Shown here in pieces: positions 7,607-13,738 of a stretch of DNA of 64,000 nucleotides; position 1 is the stretch's first letter, and every line of letters starts with the position of its first letter. Location: contig JANQQJ010000028.1 of the NCBI GenBank assembly GCA_028284945.1, positions 157,025 through 221,024 on the forward strand, read 5' to 3'. This DNA comes from Alphaproteobacteria bacterium (GTDB lineage: Bacteria; Pseudomonadota; Alphaproteobacteria; SMXS01). A program made the position numbers and the translations under genes. The notes beneath the pieces were generated by a model. It had not been told where the DNA came from. It ran no database searches and saw only the letters and a program-made list of their open reading frames with translations.

Positions 7607-7646
7607 ATTTCTATTTCAGCAGTGCTGATGACATCGCGTGGAGGGC

Positions 7647-8057
7647 ATGATGGCGAGAGTCTTCTTACTAGCAGCGTTTAGTCTGAGTATGACGGTCTCC
7701 GCACACGCCATCGACAGCAGCGGTGCCGTTGTCCTGAACTCTGTAACGATCCATAATAACAATTGCAGTCCATGGGGTTCCGATCACGTGCGGGTCAACG
7801 TCTACGATCCTCTCGATGACCGCAACTGGCTTGAGAAATGCACATCGACGACCATCAGTCTCAAACACGGCGCAACAACGACACTCACGCTCAATGCGTC
7901 GATCACAAGCCCGGAGGGAGATAGCACAAAAGCCTGTGTATACAGGCATGAGGCCGAAGGGACAGTAGGCGGCAGCAGAGACGTCCACGGCGACGCCGTA
8001 TCGCATGTCACCTGCAAGAACGACTGGGCTGGCGTTTGCCAGTGCAAGAAGGATTAG
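7647..8057 (+). CDS. Small secreted six-cysteine protein A (unrecognised family)
   Basis: First of three tandem paralogues, about 136 residues. ARVFLLAAFSLSMTVSAHA is a signal peptide with cleavage after AHA. The mature part starts with a strand-rich block, VTIHNNNCSPWGSDHVRVNV, followed by SLKHGATTTLTL. It ends in the most conserved block, YRHEAEGTVGGSRDVHGD then VTCKNDWAGVCQCKKD. It has six cysteines in all, as in both paralogues, suggesting three disulfides in an exported beta-rich domain. GGAGGG sits 5 nt before ATG 7650; ATG 7647 is equally possible. I know no family or activity. Confidence 0.75.
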   Translation: MMARVFLLAAFSLSMTVSAHAIDSSGAVVLNSVTIHNNNCSPWGSDHVRVNVYDPLDDRNWLEKCTSTTISLKHGATTTLTLNASITSPEGDSTKACVYRHEAEGTVGGSRDVHGDAVSHVTCKNDWAGVCQCKKD

Positions 8058-8068
8058 GTGAAGGCGCC

Positions 8069-8506
8069 ATGGAGAAGATGATGCAGAAGTTTATCGTTGG
8101 TTTGGCGTTCTCCTTGGGATTGACCACCCCGGCGCACGCCATCGATGCTAGCGGCGCTGAAGTTCTTACTTTCGTCAACGTCCACAATACAAATTGCAGC
8201 CCTTGGGGGCAGGACCACGTGGTCGTCAATATTTGGGACCCGGACCAACCTGGCTCGATCACGGAACCGAACCAGTGCACACATACTAAAGTTGCCCTCA
8301 AACACAACGAGACAAAAACAGTCCTGCTGAAGGGGCGCGTCGAGGGAACCGTCCCGGATGGCGGTGCCCATTACAGCCATAACTGCGTCTACAAGCACGA
8401 GGCGGACGGCACGGCTGGCGGTGCACGCGACGTTCACGGCGATCAGCAGTCGGGCGTGACGTGCCGCAATGACTGGATTGGCGTCTGCCAATGCACCAAG
8501 GATTAG
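8069..8506 (+). CDS. Small secreted six-cysteine protein B (unrecognised family)
   Basis: Second paralogue, 145 residues, starting 11 bp after the stop of A with a GGTGAAGG site, so co-transcribed. The signal peptide QKFIVGLAFSLGLTTPAHA precedes IDASGAEVL, matching IDSSGAVVL of A. It keeps NCSPWGQDHVVVNIW, the strand ALKHNETKTVLL, CVYKHEADGTAGGARDVHGD and TCRNDWIGVCQCTKD. All six cysteines align with A and C. The middle segment between the second and third cysteines varies in length and sequence, as expected for surface loops. Function is unknown. Confidence 0.75.
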   Translation: MEKMMQKFIVGLAFSLGLTTPAHAIDASGAEVLTFVNVHNTNCSPWGQDHVVVNIWDPDQPGSITEPNQCTHTKVALKHNETKTVLLKGRVEGTVPDGGAHYSHNCVYKHEADGTAGGARDVHGDQQSGVTCRNDWIGVCQCTKD

Positions 8507-8528
8507 GTGGACATCTGTGGAGAGCACC

Positions 8529-8924
8529 ATGCAAAGACTACTTCTGGCATTTCTATTTGTATTCAGCGTGGCGGCAACTGCCCATGCTGGTTCGTTGACC
8601 ATTCACAATAACAACTGCAGCCCCTGGCTGAAGGACCATGTCAGGGTTCATGTGTATGGCGGCAATCCGCCGGGCGACCAGTATCCCGGCACGTGTACAG
8701 ATACATGGGTGTCGCTGAAGCACGGCGAAACGAAAACTATTTCGCTGACCGGTCGGCTGGAATACTTCTCGCAAGCCGACAACGTGTCATACGCCTATGA
8801 CTGCAAGTACACCCACGAAGCCGAGGGCACCGTCATGGGCGACAGCGACATTGACGGCCGGGAAGACTCCCACGTGACCTGCAAGAACGATTGGGCTGGT
8901 GTATGCCAGTGCAAAAAGGACTGA
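8529..8924 (+). CDS. Small secreted six-cysteine protein C (unrecognised family)
   Basis: Third paralogue, 131 residues, beginning 22 bp after B with a GGAGAG site before ATG. The signal peptide QRLLLAFLFVFSVAATAHA is followed at once by the first conserved strand (GSLTIHNNNCSPWLKDHVRV), so the short ID-SGA leader found in A and B is missing. It keeps the strand SLKHGETKTISL, CKYTHEAEGTVMGDSDIDG and an ending TCKNDWAGVCQCKKD identical to A. Identity of the last block with divergence in the middle points to constraint, or gene conversion, at the C-terminus. Function is unknown. Confidence 0.75.
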   Translation: MQRLLLAFLFVFSVAATAHAGSLTIHNNNCSPWLKDHVRVHVYGGNPPGDQYPGTCTDTWVSLKHGETKTISLTGRLEYFSQADNVSYAYDCKYTHEAEGTVMGDSDIDGREDSHVTCKNDWAGVCQCKKD

Positions 8925-8984
8925 CACTGCTTCAGCCATCTACCGCCTGAAGAAATTACCGCAAAGGGCTGGGCGGTGCTTAGA

Positions 8985-9479
8985 ATGCTGCGGATGGCAC
9001 ACCTACTGATCGTCTACCATTCCAAAACTGGCGGCACACGCCAAATGGCTGAGGCGGCGGCAGACGCCGCCGGTGAAGAAACACAAACCACGTTGATCCG
9101 CGCACAGAACGCAGGTCCCGACGACCTGTTAAGTGCAGATGGCTATATCTTCGCCGCGCCAGAGAATCTCGCAGCGCTGGCAGGCGTCATGAAGGATTTT
9201 TATGACCGCTGCTACTATCCCGTGCTGGGCCGCATTGAAGGCCGGCCCTATGCCCAGATGGTCTGCGCAGGCTCTGATGGCGAAAACGCCGTGCGGCAAA
9301 CCGCGCGCATCCTAACCGGGTGGCGGCTAAAGGAAGTGCAGTCGCCGATCATCGTCTGTACCCATGCGCAGACCTCCGAAGCCACCCTTGCTGAAAAAAC
9401 AATCCCCGAAGACGAGCTTGCCCGCTGCCGCGACCTCGGTGGCGCCATGGCCGCAGGGCTCGCCATGGGCGTTTTTTAG
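8985..9479 (+). CDS. Flavodoxin-like / NAD(P)H-dependent FMN reductase family protein
   Basis: A 164-residue flavodoxin fold. The first strand and phosphate-binding loop are LLIVYHSKTGGTRQMAEAA, followed by ADGYIFAAPENLAALAGVMKDFYDRCYY, which matches the FMN-contact region where these proteins often read P-NY/F. It would bind FMN and carry electrons or reduce small molecules; the partner is unknown. Start is uncertain: in-frame GTG 8976, ATG 8985 and ATG 8994 all precede the fold and none has a good ribosome binding site. It is downstream of the six-cysteine genes with a 60-bp gap, so it may or may not share their transcript. Confidence 0.7.
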   Translation: MLRMAHLLIVYHSKTGGTRQMAEAAADAAGEETQTTLIRAQNAGPDDLLSADGYIFAAPENLAALAGVMKDFYDRCYYPVLGRIEGRPYAQMVCAGSDGENAVRQTARILTGWRLKEVQSPIIVCTHAQTSEATLAEKTIPEDELARCRDLGGAMAAGLAMGVF

Positions 9480-9543
9480 CGAACACTAGGTGGCGACCGC
9501 ATGTTTCGGCTAGCCTCACTCCAGTCAATCTGGGGAGGGTACA

Positions 9544-10041
9544 ATGGACCTGCAAAACATCTACTACATTGGTGAGTTGATCGCGGCTTTTGCTGTTGTC
9601 GCCTCTCTGATCTTTTTAGGCATTCAGATGCGGCAGAACACCGGCGCGCTTAAAGCCACTGTCGAAAGCGATATGATGTCGAGTTGGATAACCGTGATGT
9701 CGCCGCATACGACCAGTAGCGAATTCGTTGCAGCACAGATCGAGTTTTCCGAAGCCAAGGGGCCGGCTGATATATCTACCGAAGCACTGATCAGGCTTTT
9801 AGCCTTCTGGTCCGGCGGCATGAAGAACGCGGAATTCTCATACTATCGCTATCTGAGCGGCGATATGGAGGATGGACTCTGGCTCGCCATTCGCAATGGC
9901 GCGTTACGGCCCTTTAGTTCCGCGGTCATGAAGGAAGCGATCTGGCCAACCATCAAACCTGAGCTGTCGCCGAAGTTTGTTCAGCATATAGAGGAGGCCG
10001 TTAACAACGGCGACCACCAGAAACTAACAGCCGCCATCTAG
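9544..10041 (+). CDS. Membrane-anchored conserved hypothetical protein
   Basis: A 165-residue protein with one N-terminal helix (YYIGELIAAFAVVASLIFLGIQ) followed by MRQNTGALKA and an alpha-helical soluble part. This start, with gelia-avvaSLifLGiQ-rqNT, is a recurrent pattern in proteobacterial proteins of unknown function. The GGGGAGGG ribosome binding site lies ahead of the ATG. The soluble part has several Trp and Phe residues (LLAFWSGGMKNAEFSYYRYL). Role unknown. It faces the ECF42 gene tail to tail. Confidence 0.7.
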   Translation: MDLQNIYYIGELIAAFAVVASLIFLGIQMRQNTGALKATVESDMMSSWITVMSPHTTSSEFVAAQIEFSEAKGPADISTEALIRLLAFWSGGMKNAEFSYYRYLSGDMEDGLWLAIRNGALRPFSSAVMKEAIWPTIKPELSPKFVQHIEEAVNNGDHQKLTAAI

Positions 10042-10048
10042 GCGCTGA

Positions 10049-11293
10049 CTAACTAACCTCAAGATCAGAAATCTTTCGGTCGATATGCCGCCGTTCCGCC
10101 GGGTTTTGGGCTAGCGCCGCCGCCGCTCGATAGGCTTCGATGGCCTCGGACGGACGTTCCGCTTTCTCCAACAGCGCACCCTGAGTCGAAAAAAACAGAT
10201 GGTAGGACTTCATCTCCGGCATGTCCTGAATTTGGTCCAGTAGCGTCAGGCCTGCCTCTGGCCCCGATGCCATGCCATGCGCCACAGCTTTGTTAAGCGC
10301 GACAACGGGTGTGGGCAGAAAGCGCTCGAGGACATCATAGAGCGCGGCAATCTGCAGCCAGTCGGTGTCCTCAGGCGTGGCCGCTTCACAATGCAACGCG
10401 GCAATCGCTGCCTGAACCTGATAGGGCCCGGCGTGTTTTAGCTTCAATGCGGCTTCGGCCAGCGCCTCACCTTCAGCAATCGCCTCCCGGTCCCAAAGCG
10501 ACCGGTCCTGATCGTCCAGCGGAATGAGGTTTCCATCCTCCCCCACACGGGCTTCAGCGCGGGCATTCTGCAGCATCAACAAAGCCAGCAGCCCCATCAC
10601 TTCCGGCTCTTCACCGAACAAATCACGCAGAATGCCTGCCAGCCGGATCGCTTGCGCGCACAGTTCGCGGCGAATGAGATCGTCGCCCGACGTTGCCGCA
10701 TAGCCCTCATTAAAGATCAGATAGACCACCAGCAGCACTGCATCGAGCCGTTCCGGCAAAGCCTTGGCATCTGGAATTTCATAGGGGATGCCCGCGGTTC
10801 TGATCTTCTTTTTGGCTCGCGTCAGCCGCTGCTCCATGGTCTTGGGCGCAACCAGAAAGGCGCGGGCTATTTCCTCGACGGTGAAGTCGGCCACGGTTTT
10901 GAGAGTGAGCGCAAGCTTGGCCTCCAGCGCCAAAGCCGGATGGCAGCATGTAAAGATCAGCCGCAGCATGTCGTCCCGGAAGGTGGCCACCTGCATAAAG
11001 TCATCTTCATCGGGCACGTGCTTCTCCTCCGGCAACCCGTCGAGGATTTCGGCTTCTTTCTTGCTGCGGCGGAACATGTCGATGGCGCGGTTACGGCCCG
11101 CCGTCACCAACCACGCGGCGGGATTGTCCGGCACGCCGCGTTCGGCCCAGACGACGACCGCACGGGCCAGCGCATCCTGCAGCACGTCTTCAGCCAGGTC
11201 GAAATCACGCAGCAGACGAATAAGGGTTGCCCGCGCCTTGGGCCCCTCGTCCCGGAAAATGGCCGCCATATCGAATGTGGGCATGACAGTCAT
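10049..11293 (-). CDS. ECF42-type RNA polymerase sigma factor with C-terminal TPR-like extension
   Basis: A 414-residue extracytoplasmic-function sigma factor. Region 2 holds DFDLAEDVLQDALARAVVVW and WLVTAGRNRAIDMFRRSK. Region 4 holds FTVEEIARAFLVAPKTMEQR followed by LTRAKKKIR. The C-terminal half has AVYLIFNEGYA-like (YLIFNEGYAATSG), PYQVQAAIAALH and helical repeats to ALAQNPAERRHIDRKI, the long TPR extension typical of ECF42, which is known to matter for activity. No anti-sigma factor is encoded beside it. ECF42 genes usually sit next to DGPF/YCII genes; here three lie 4 kb away behind intervening genes. The ATG at 11293 is chosen because upstream codons show no sigma similarity. Confidence 0.88.
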   Translation of the reverse strand: MTVMPTFDMAAIFRDEGPKARATLIRLLRDFDLAEDVLQDALARAVVVWAERGVPDNPAAWLVTAGRNRAIDMFRRSKKEAEILDGLPEEKHVPDEDDFMQVATFRDDMLRLIFTCCHPALALEAKLALTLKTVADFTVEEIARAFLVAPKTMEQRLTRAKKKIRTAGIPYEIPDAKALPERLDAVLLVVYLIFNEGYAATSGDDLIRRELCAQAIRLAGILRDLFGEEPEVMGLLALLMLQNARAEARVGEDGNLIPLDDQDRSLWDREAIAEGEALAEAALKLKHAGPYQVQAAIAALHCEAATPEDTDWLQIAALYDVLERFLPTPVVALNKAVAHGMASGPEAGLTLLDQIQDMPEMKSYHLFFSTQGALLEKAERPSEAIEAYRAAAALAQNPAERRHIDRKISDLEVS

Positions 11294-11327
11294 ACTATCA
11301 CGCGGCTGCGCCGCGTCTCCTTCTGTG

Positions 11328-11399
11328 CCATCCCTCACCCCCGACCCAACCACCCGGAAAGGATACCCTTGGGGCGGTTGGGTCGGGGGAGTGGGATGG
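11328..11399. repeat. Long imperfect hairpin upstream of the ECF42 gene
   Basis: CCATCCCTCACCCCCGACCC continuing into AACCACC pairs with GGCGGTTGGGTCGGGGGAGT continuing into GGGATGG: a 27-bp stem with about three mismatches and an 18-nt loop. It occupies the leader or promoter region of the ECF42 gene. A short perfect hairpin, CGCGGCTGCGCCGCG (11301-11315), lies between it and the start codon. The two together could affect transcription or translation of the sigma factor, or the long one may simply be a mobile palindromic unit. I saw no second copy of this long hairpin in the window. Confidence 0.6.
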
Positions 11400-11510
11400 G
11401 CCAAGCGCCCGTCCGGGCAAGAAGCTTCTTCAAATCCTCGTTTGCTGGACGAACGGGCTGCTATAGTGCCGACAACGAATGCTGATTTTTGGCGCAAGTC
11501 TCTCCAGCGT

Positions 11511-11615
11511 CGTCATTGCGAGGAGCCCTGGATAGGGCGACGCGGCAATCCATACCCGCCTGAACAACGGCAACATCTCTGGATTGCTTCACCCCTGCCG
11601 GGGTTCGCAATGACG
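11511..11615. repeat. Dispersed palindromic repeat, copy 1
   Basis: An intergenic element bounded by CGTCATTGCGAGGAGC and the inverted end TTCGCAATGACG, with inner arms GGCAATCCA and TGGATTGC. The same architecture occurs at 17467-17574, 28037-28140 and 39368-39502. Together with the hairpin to its left it fills the 379-bp gap between the ECF42 gene and the nitronate monooxygenase-like gene; nothing else coding is visible there. Confidence 0.85.
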
Positions 11616-11672
11616 GTGGGTTGGGCGGCTCGTTAAATTTCAGCGCGGAAGTAACAGAAACAGGATTGCACC

Positions 11673-12689
11673 ATGAGCCTTCGAACCCCTCTTTGCGACA
11701 TTCTGGGCGTTGAATACCCGGTGATGCTGGCCGGCATGGGCGGCGTCAGCTTCGCCAATGTGTGTGCCGCGGTCTCCGAGGCAGGTGGCTTCGGCTCGCT
11801 CGGCATGGCATCGAAAAGTCCCGATGGCATCCGCGAGGAGATGAAAAAGGTCAAGGACCTGACCGACAAGCCCTTCGGTGTCGACCTGTTGGCGGCCCTG
11901 CCGGAGACCCTCACCCGCTCCGTCGAAATCATCATCGAGGAAGGCGCCAAGGCCTTCATCTCCGGGCTGGGCGTGCCGGGGCCGATCCTGAAGGAACTGA
12001 AGGATGCGGGCATTGTCGTTATCTCCATGTGCGGCGCGACCCGCCACGCGGTGAAGGCCGAACAGGCCGGGGTCGACATCGTGGTTGCCCAGGGCACCGA
12101 AGCCGGTGGCCATACGGGCCCGATCGGCGGCATGGCCCTGATCCCTCAAATCGTCGAGGCCGTGAACATCCCCGTGGTGGCTGCGGGTGCGATCAATGAC
12201 GGGCGCGGCCTGGCCGCCGCGCTGGCCTTTGGCGCACAGGGCGTGTGGGTCGGCACGCGGTTCATCGCCTCGCAGGAGGCCAACGCGCATGTCGGTTACA
12301 AGGACCGGATTATCGGCGCCAGCGACCGCGACACGGTGGTCACCCGCTCCTATTCCGGCAAGACCATGCGCGTGATCAAGAACGACTGGACCAATGATTG
12401 GGAAAGCCGCCCGGACGAGATCGGCACATTCGGCACCCAGGGCCAGGTTTCCGTTAAAGCCGGGGTGATGCACGCGCTGATGGGCGACACCTCCACCTTC
12501 GACCCGGAACAAGAAGCCGCCGCCGCGGGCCAGGGCTCCGGCGGCATCCATGACGTCAAACCCGCCGGCGACATTGTCCGCGAAATGGTCGCCGAAGCCG
12601 AAGAAACCATCGGCCGGCTAGGAGGGATTACAGGCGGTACCTATGCGGATACGCCGCGGAAGGGAGCAGCGGCGGAGATAGCGGAGTAA
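11673..12689 (+). CDS. Nitronate monooxygenase family FMN oxidoreductase
   Basis: A 338-residue TIM-barrel flavoenzyme of the 2-nitropropane dioxygenase / NMO group, which oxidises alkyl nitronates or acts as an NAD(P)H flavin oxidoreductase. Visible signatures are YPVMLAGMGGVS at the N-terminus, SEAGGFGSLGM, the phosphate-site segment GTEAGGHTGPIGG and AGAINDGRGLAAALAFGAQG followed by VWVGTRF. These give FMN binding. Many members of this branch lack nitronate activity, so substrate is open. It is a stand-alone gene between a dispersed repeat and a toxin-antitoxin module. Confidence 0.85.
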   Translation: MSLRTPLCDILGVEYPVMLAGMGGVSFANVCAAVSEAGGFGSLGMASKSPDGIREEMKKVKDLTDKPFGVDLLAALPETLTRSVEIIIEEGAKAFISGLGVPGPILKELKDAGIVVISMCGATRHAVKAEQAGVDIVVAQGTEAGGHTGPIGGMALIPQIVEAVNIPVVAAGAINDGRGLAAALAFGAQGVWVGTRFIASQEANAHVGYKDRIIGASDRDTVVTRSYSGKTMRVIKNDWTNDWESRPDEIGTFGTQGQVSVKAGVMHALMGDTSTFDPEQEAAAAGQGSGGIHDVKPAGDIVREMVAEAEETIGRLGGITGGTYADTPRKGAAAEIAE

Positions 12690-12700
12690 CAAATATCCAA

Positions 12701-12728
12701 TTGAAAAACTAACCCATTGGGTTATATT
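12701..12728 (+). promoter_or_regulatory. Promoter with embedded palindromic operator for the toxin-antitoxin pair
   Basis: TTGAAA (12701-12706) and TATATT (12723-12728) are spaced by 16 bp. Between and touching them is the perfect palindrome TAACCCATTGGGTTA (12710-12724). A repressor bound there would block RNA polymerase, which is the usual autoregulation by the antitoxin of such pairs. The toxin GTG lies only 5 nt beyond the -10 box, where the transcript should start, so the mRNA may be leaderless. Confidence 0.7.
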
Positions 12729-12733
12729 GCGCT

Positions 12734-13075
12734 GTGCAAACTGTTGCTGAAACACCAACTTTTGTTCGACAAGCTGAGAAGCTTTTCAGTGCAGATGAAC
12801 GCAAGGCAGTCATTGATTTCCTGGCGGCCCATCCGCTTGCGGGAGATGAAATTCCGGGCACAGGCGGTGTCCGCAAAGTTCGGTTTGCAGCTAAAGGAAA
12901 AGGCAAGAGCGGCGGTGCCAGAGTGATCTATTACTATTTTGACGAAGATGCGCCCATATATGCGCTGCTCGCTTATGGTAAAGGGGAGCGAACAAACCTG
13001 ACGCCAAACGAAACCAAGACCGTGGCTGCTTTCGCACAAGCAATCAAGGCGCAGTATAGGAGCAGGCGAGGATGA
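12734..13075 (+). CDS. RelE/HigB-type toxin of a type II toxin-antitoxin pair
   Basis: A 113-residue basic protein with the RelE-like fold pattern found in HigB-2-type toxins, ribosome-dependent mRNA interferases: FVRQAEKLFSADERKAVIDF, GTGGVRKVRFAAKGKGKSGG then ARVIYYYF, and LLAYGKGERTNLTPNETKTV. The start must be the GTG at 12734, since no ATG is available, and no ribosome binding site precedes it. The toxin-first order and 4-bp overlap with an HTH antitoxin are as in HigBA. Activity is inferred from family and context. Confidence 0.85.
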   Translation: MQTVAETPTFVRQAEKLFSADERKAVIDFLAAHPLAGDEIPGTGGVRKVRFAAKGKGKSGGARVIYYYFDEDAPIYALLAYGKGERTNLTPNETKTVAAFAQAIKAQYRSRRG

Positions 13076-13368
13076 CAAAATTTGGCGACGATCTGACTCG
13101 AGCCTTGGAAGAAGCGCTAGCACACGCTCGCGGCAAAGACCTGACCGCATTGAAAGTTAATAGAGTGGAAACAGAAACAGTCGATACCAAATCGGTTCGG
13201 CGAGCCCTTAAATTAACCCAAGAGGAGATGGCTCTACTCTTGGGCACCAGCACTTCGGGCTACCGTAAATGGGAACAGGGCCAGCGTGAACCAAGCGGTG
13301 CTGCGCGTACGCTGTTAAAGGTCATGGAAAAAGAACCAGAGGCGGTCCTGCGGGCACTTGAACCATAG
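13072..13368 (+). CDS. XRE/HTH-type antitoxin of the type II pair
   Basis: A 98-residue protein overlapping the toxin by 4 bp. The C-terminal half is a Cro/CI helix-turn-helix: SVRRALKLTQEEMALLLGTS then TSGYRKWEQGQREPSGAART. Such antitoxins bind both the toxin and the operator palindrome upstream (12710-12724) and thereby repress the module. The N-terminal 35 residues are charged and probably form the toxin-binding part. Confidence 0.87.
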   Translation: MTKFGDDLTRALEEALAHARGKDLTALKVNRVETETVDTKSVRRALKLTQEEMALLLGTSTSGYRKWEQGQREPSGAARTLLKVMEKEPEAVLRALEP

Positions 13369-13386
13369 GCTACGGCCATTGCGCCG

Positions 13387-13413
13387 CCCCTCAAAAACGT
13401 TACGTTTGAGGGG
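13387..13413. repeat. Inverted repeat downstream of the antitoxin gene
   Basis: CCCCTCAAA (13387-13395) and TTTGAGGGG (13405-13413) form a perfect 9-bp stem with a 9-nt loop that contains a further ACGT-TACG pairing. It lies just after the antitoxin stop and before the TTG-started secreted protein. There is no U-tract, so it is a poor intrinsic terminator; mRNA processing or an operator are alternatives. Confidence 0.55.
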
Positions 13414-13441
13414 AAGAGTTCTGTTTCTGGGGAGGAACGCG

Positions 13442-13735
13442 TTGACGACTTTCAAACAGGTGGCGGCCACTTTGGCGCTTGCACTAATGCTGCCATGGAT
13501 GACGGGTAGCGCGCTCGCGCAGGGCGACTGGGACACCAATGGTGACTTTGATTCCCAGGACCTGGACCCGATAGACAAAGAAGACGATGGCGGCGACTGG
13601 ACCACTGGCGACTGGAATGACGACGGGGACGCCAGTTCATCCGGCTGGGATGAGGAGGAGGGCGAAACATCAACTCCCAAACAAGATTACGGCGACAACC
13701 CCAATCCGCGCGGCGGCAATAATATGAACCGCTAG
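13442..13735 (+). CDS. Small secreted acidic Asp/Gly/Trp-rich protein
   Basis: Translation most likely starts at the TTG at 13442, which follows a strong GGGGAGGAA site. The 97-residue product begins with a signal peptide, FKQVAATLALALMLPWMTGS then ALA. The mature 71 residues are very acidic with repeated GDW units (QGDWDTNGDFDSQDLD, GGDWTTGDWNDDGD) and end in a polar Asn-rich tail. The DTNGDFDSQD run resembles calcium loops of the DxNxDxxxxD type, but only one partial loop is visible. It has no cysteine. It is likely exported or surface-associated. The MFS transporter begins 3 bp after its stop. Confidence 0.6.
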   Translation: MTTFKQVAATLALALMLPWMTGSALAQGDWDTNGDFDSQDLDPIDKEDDGGDWTTGDWNDDGDASSSGWDEEEGETSTPKQDYGDNPNPRGGNNMNR

Positions 13736-13738
13736 CCC

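Noticed and set aside
10652..11485. Plus-strand open frames opposite the ECF42 sigma factor
   Set aside because: Antisense to a gene with clear sigma regions 2 and 4; no ribosome binding site and no recognisable protein.
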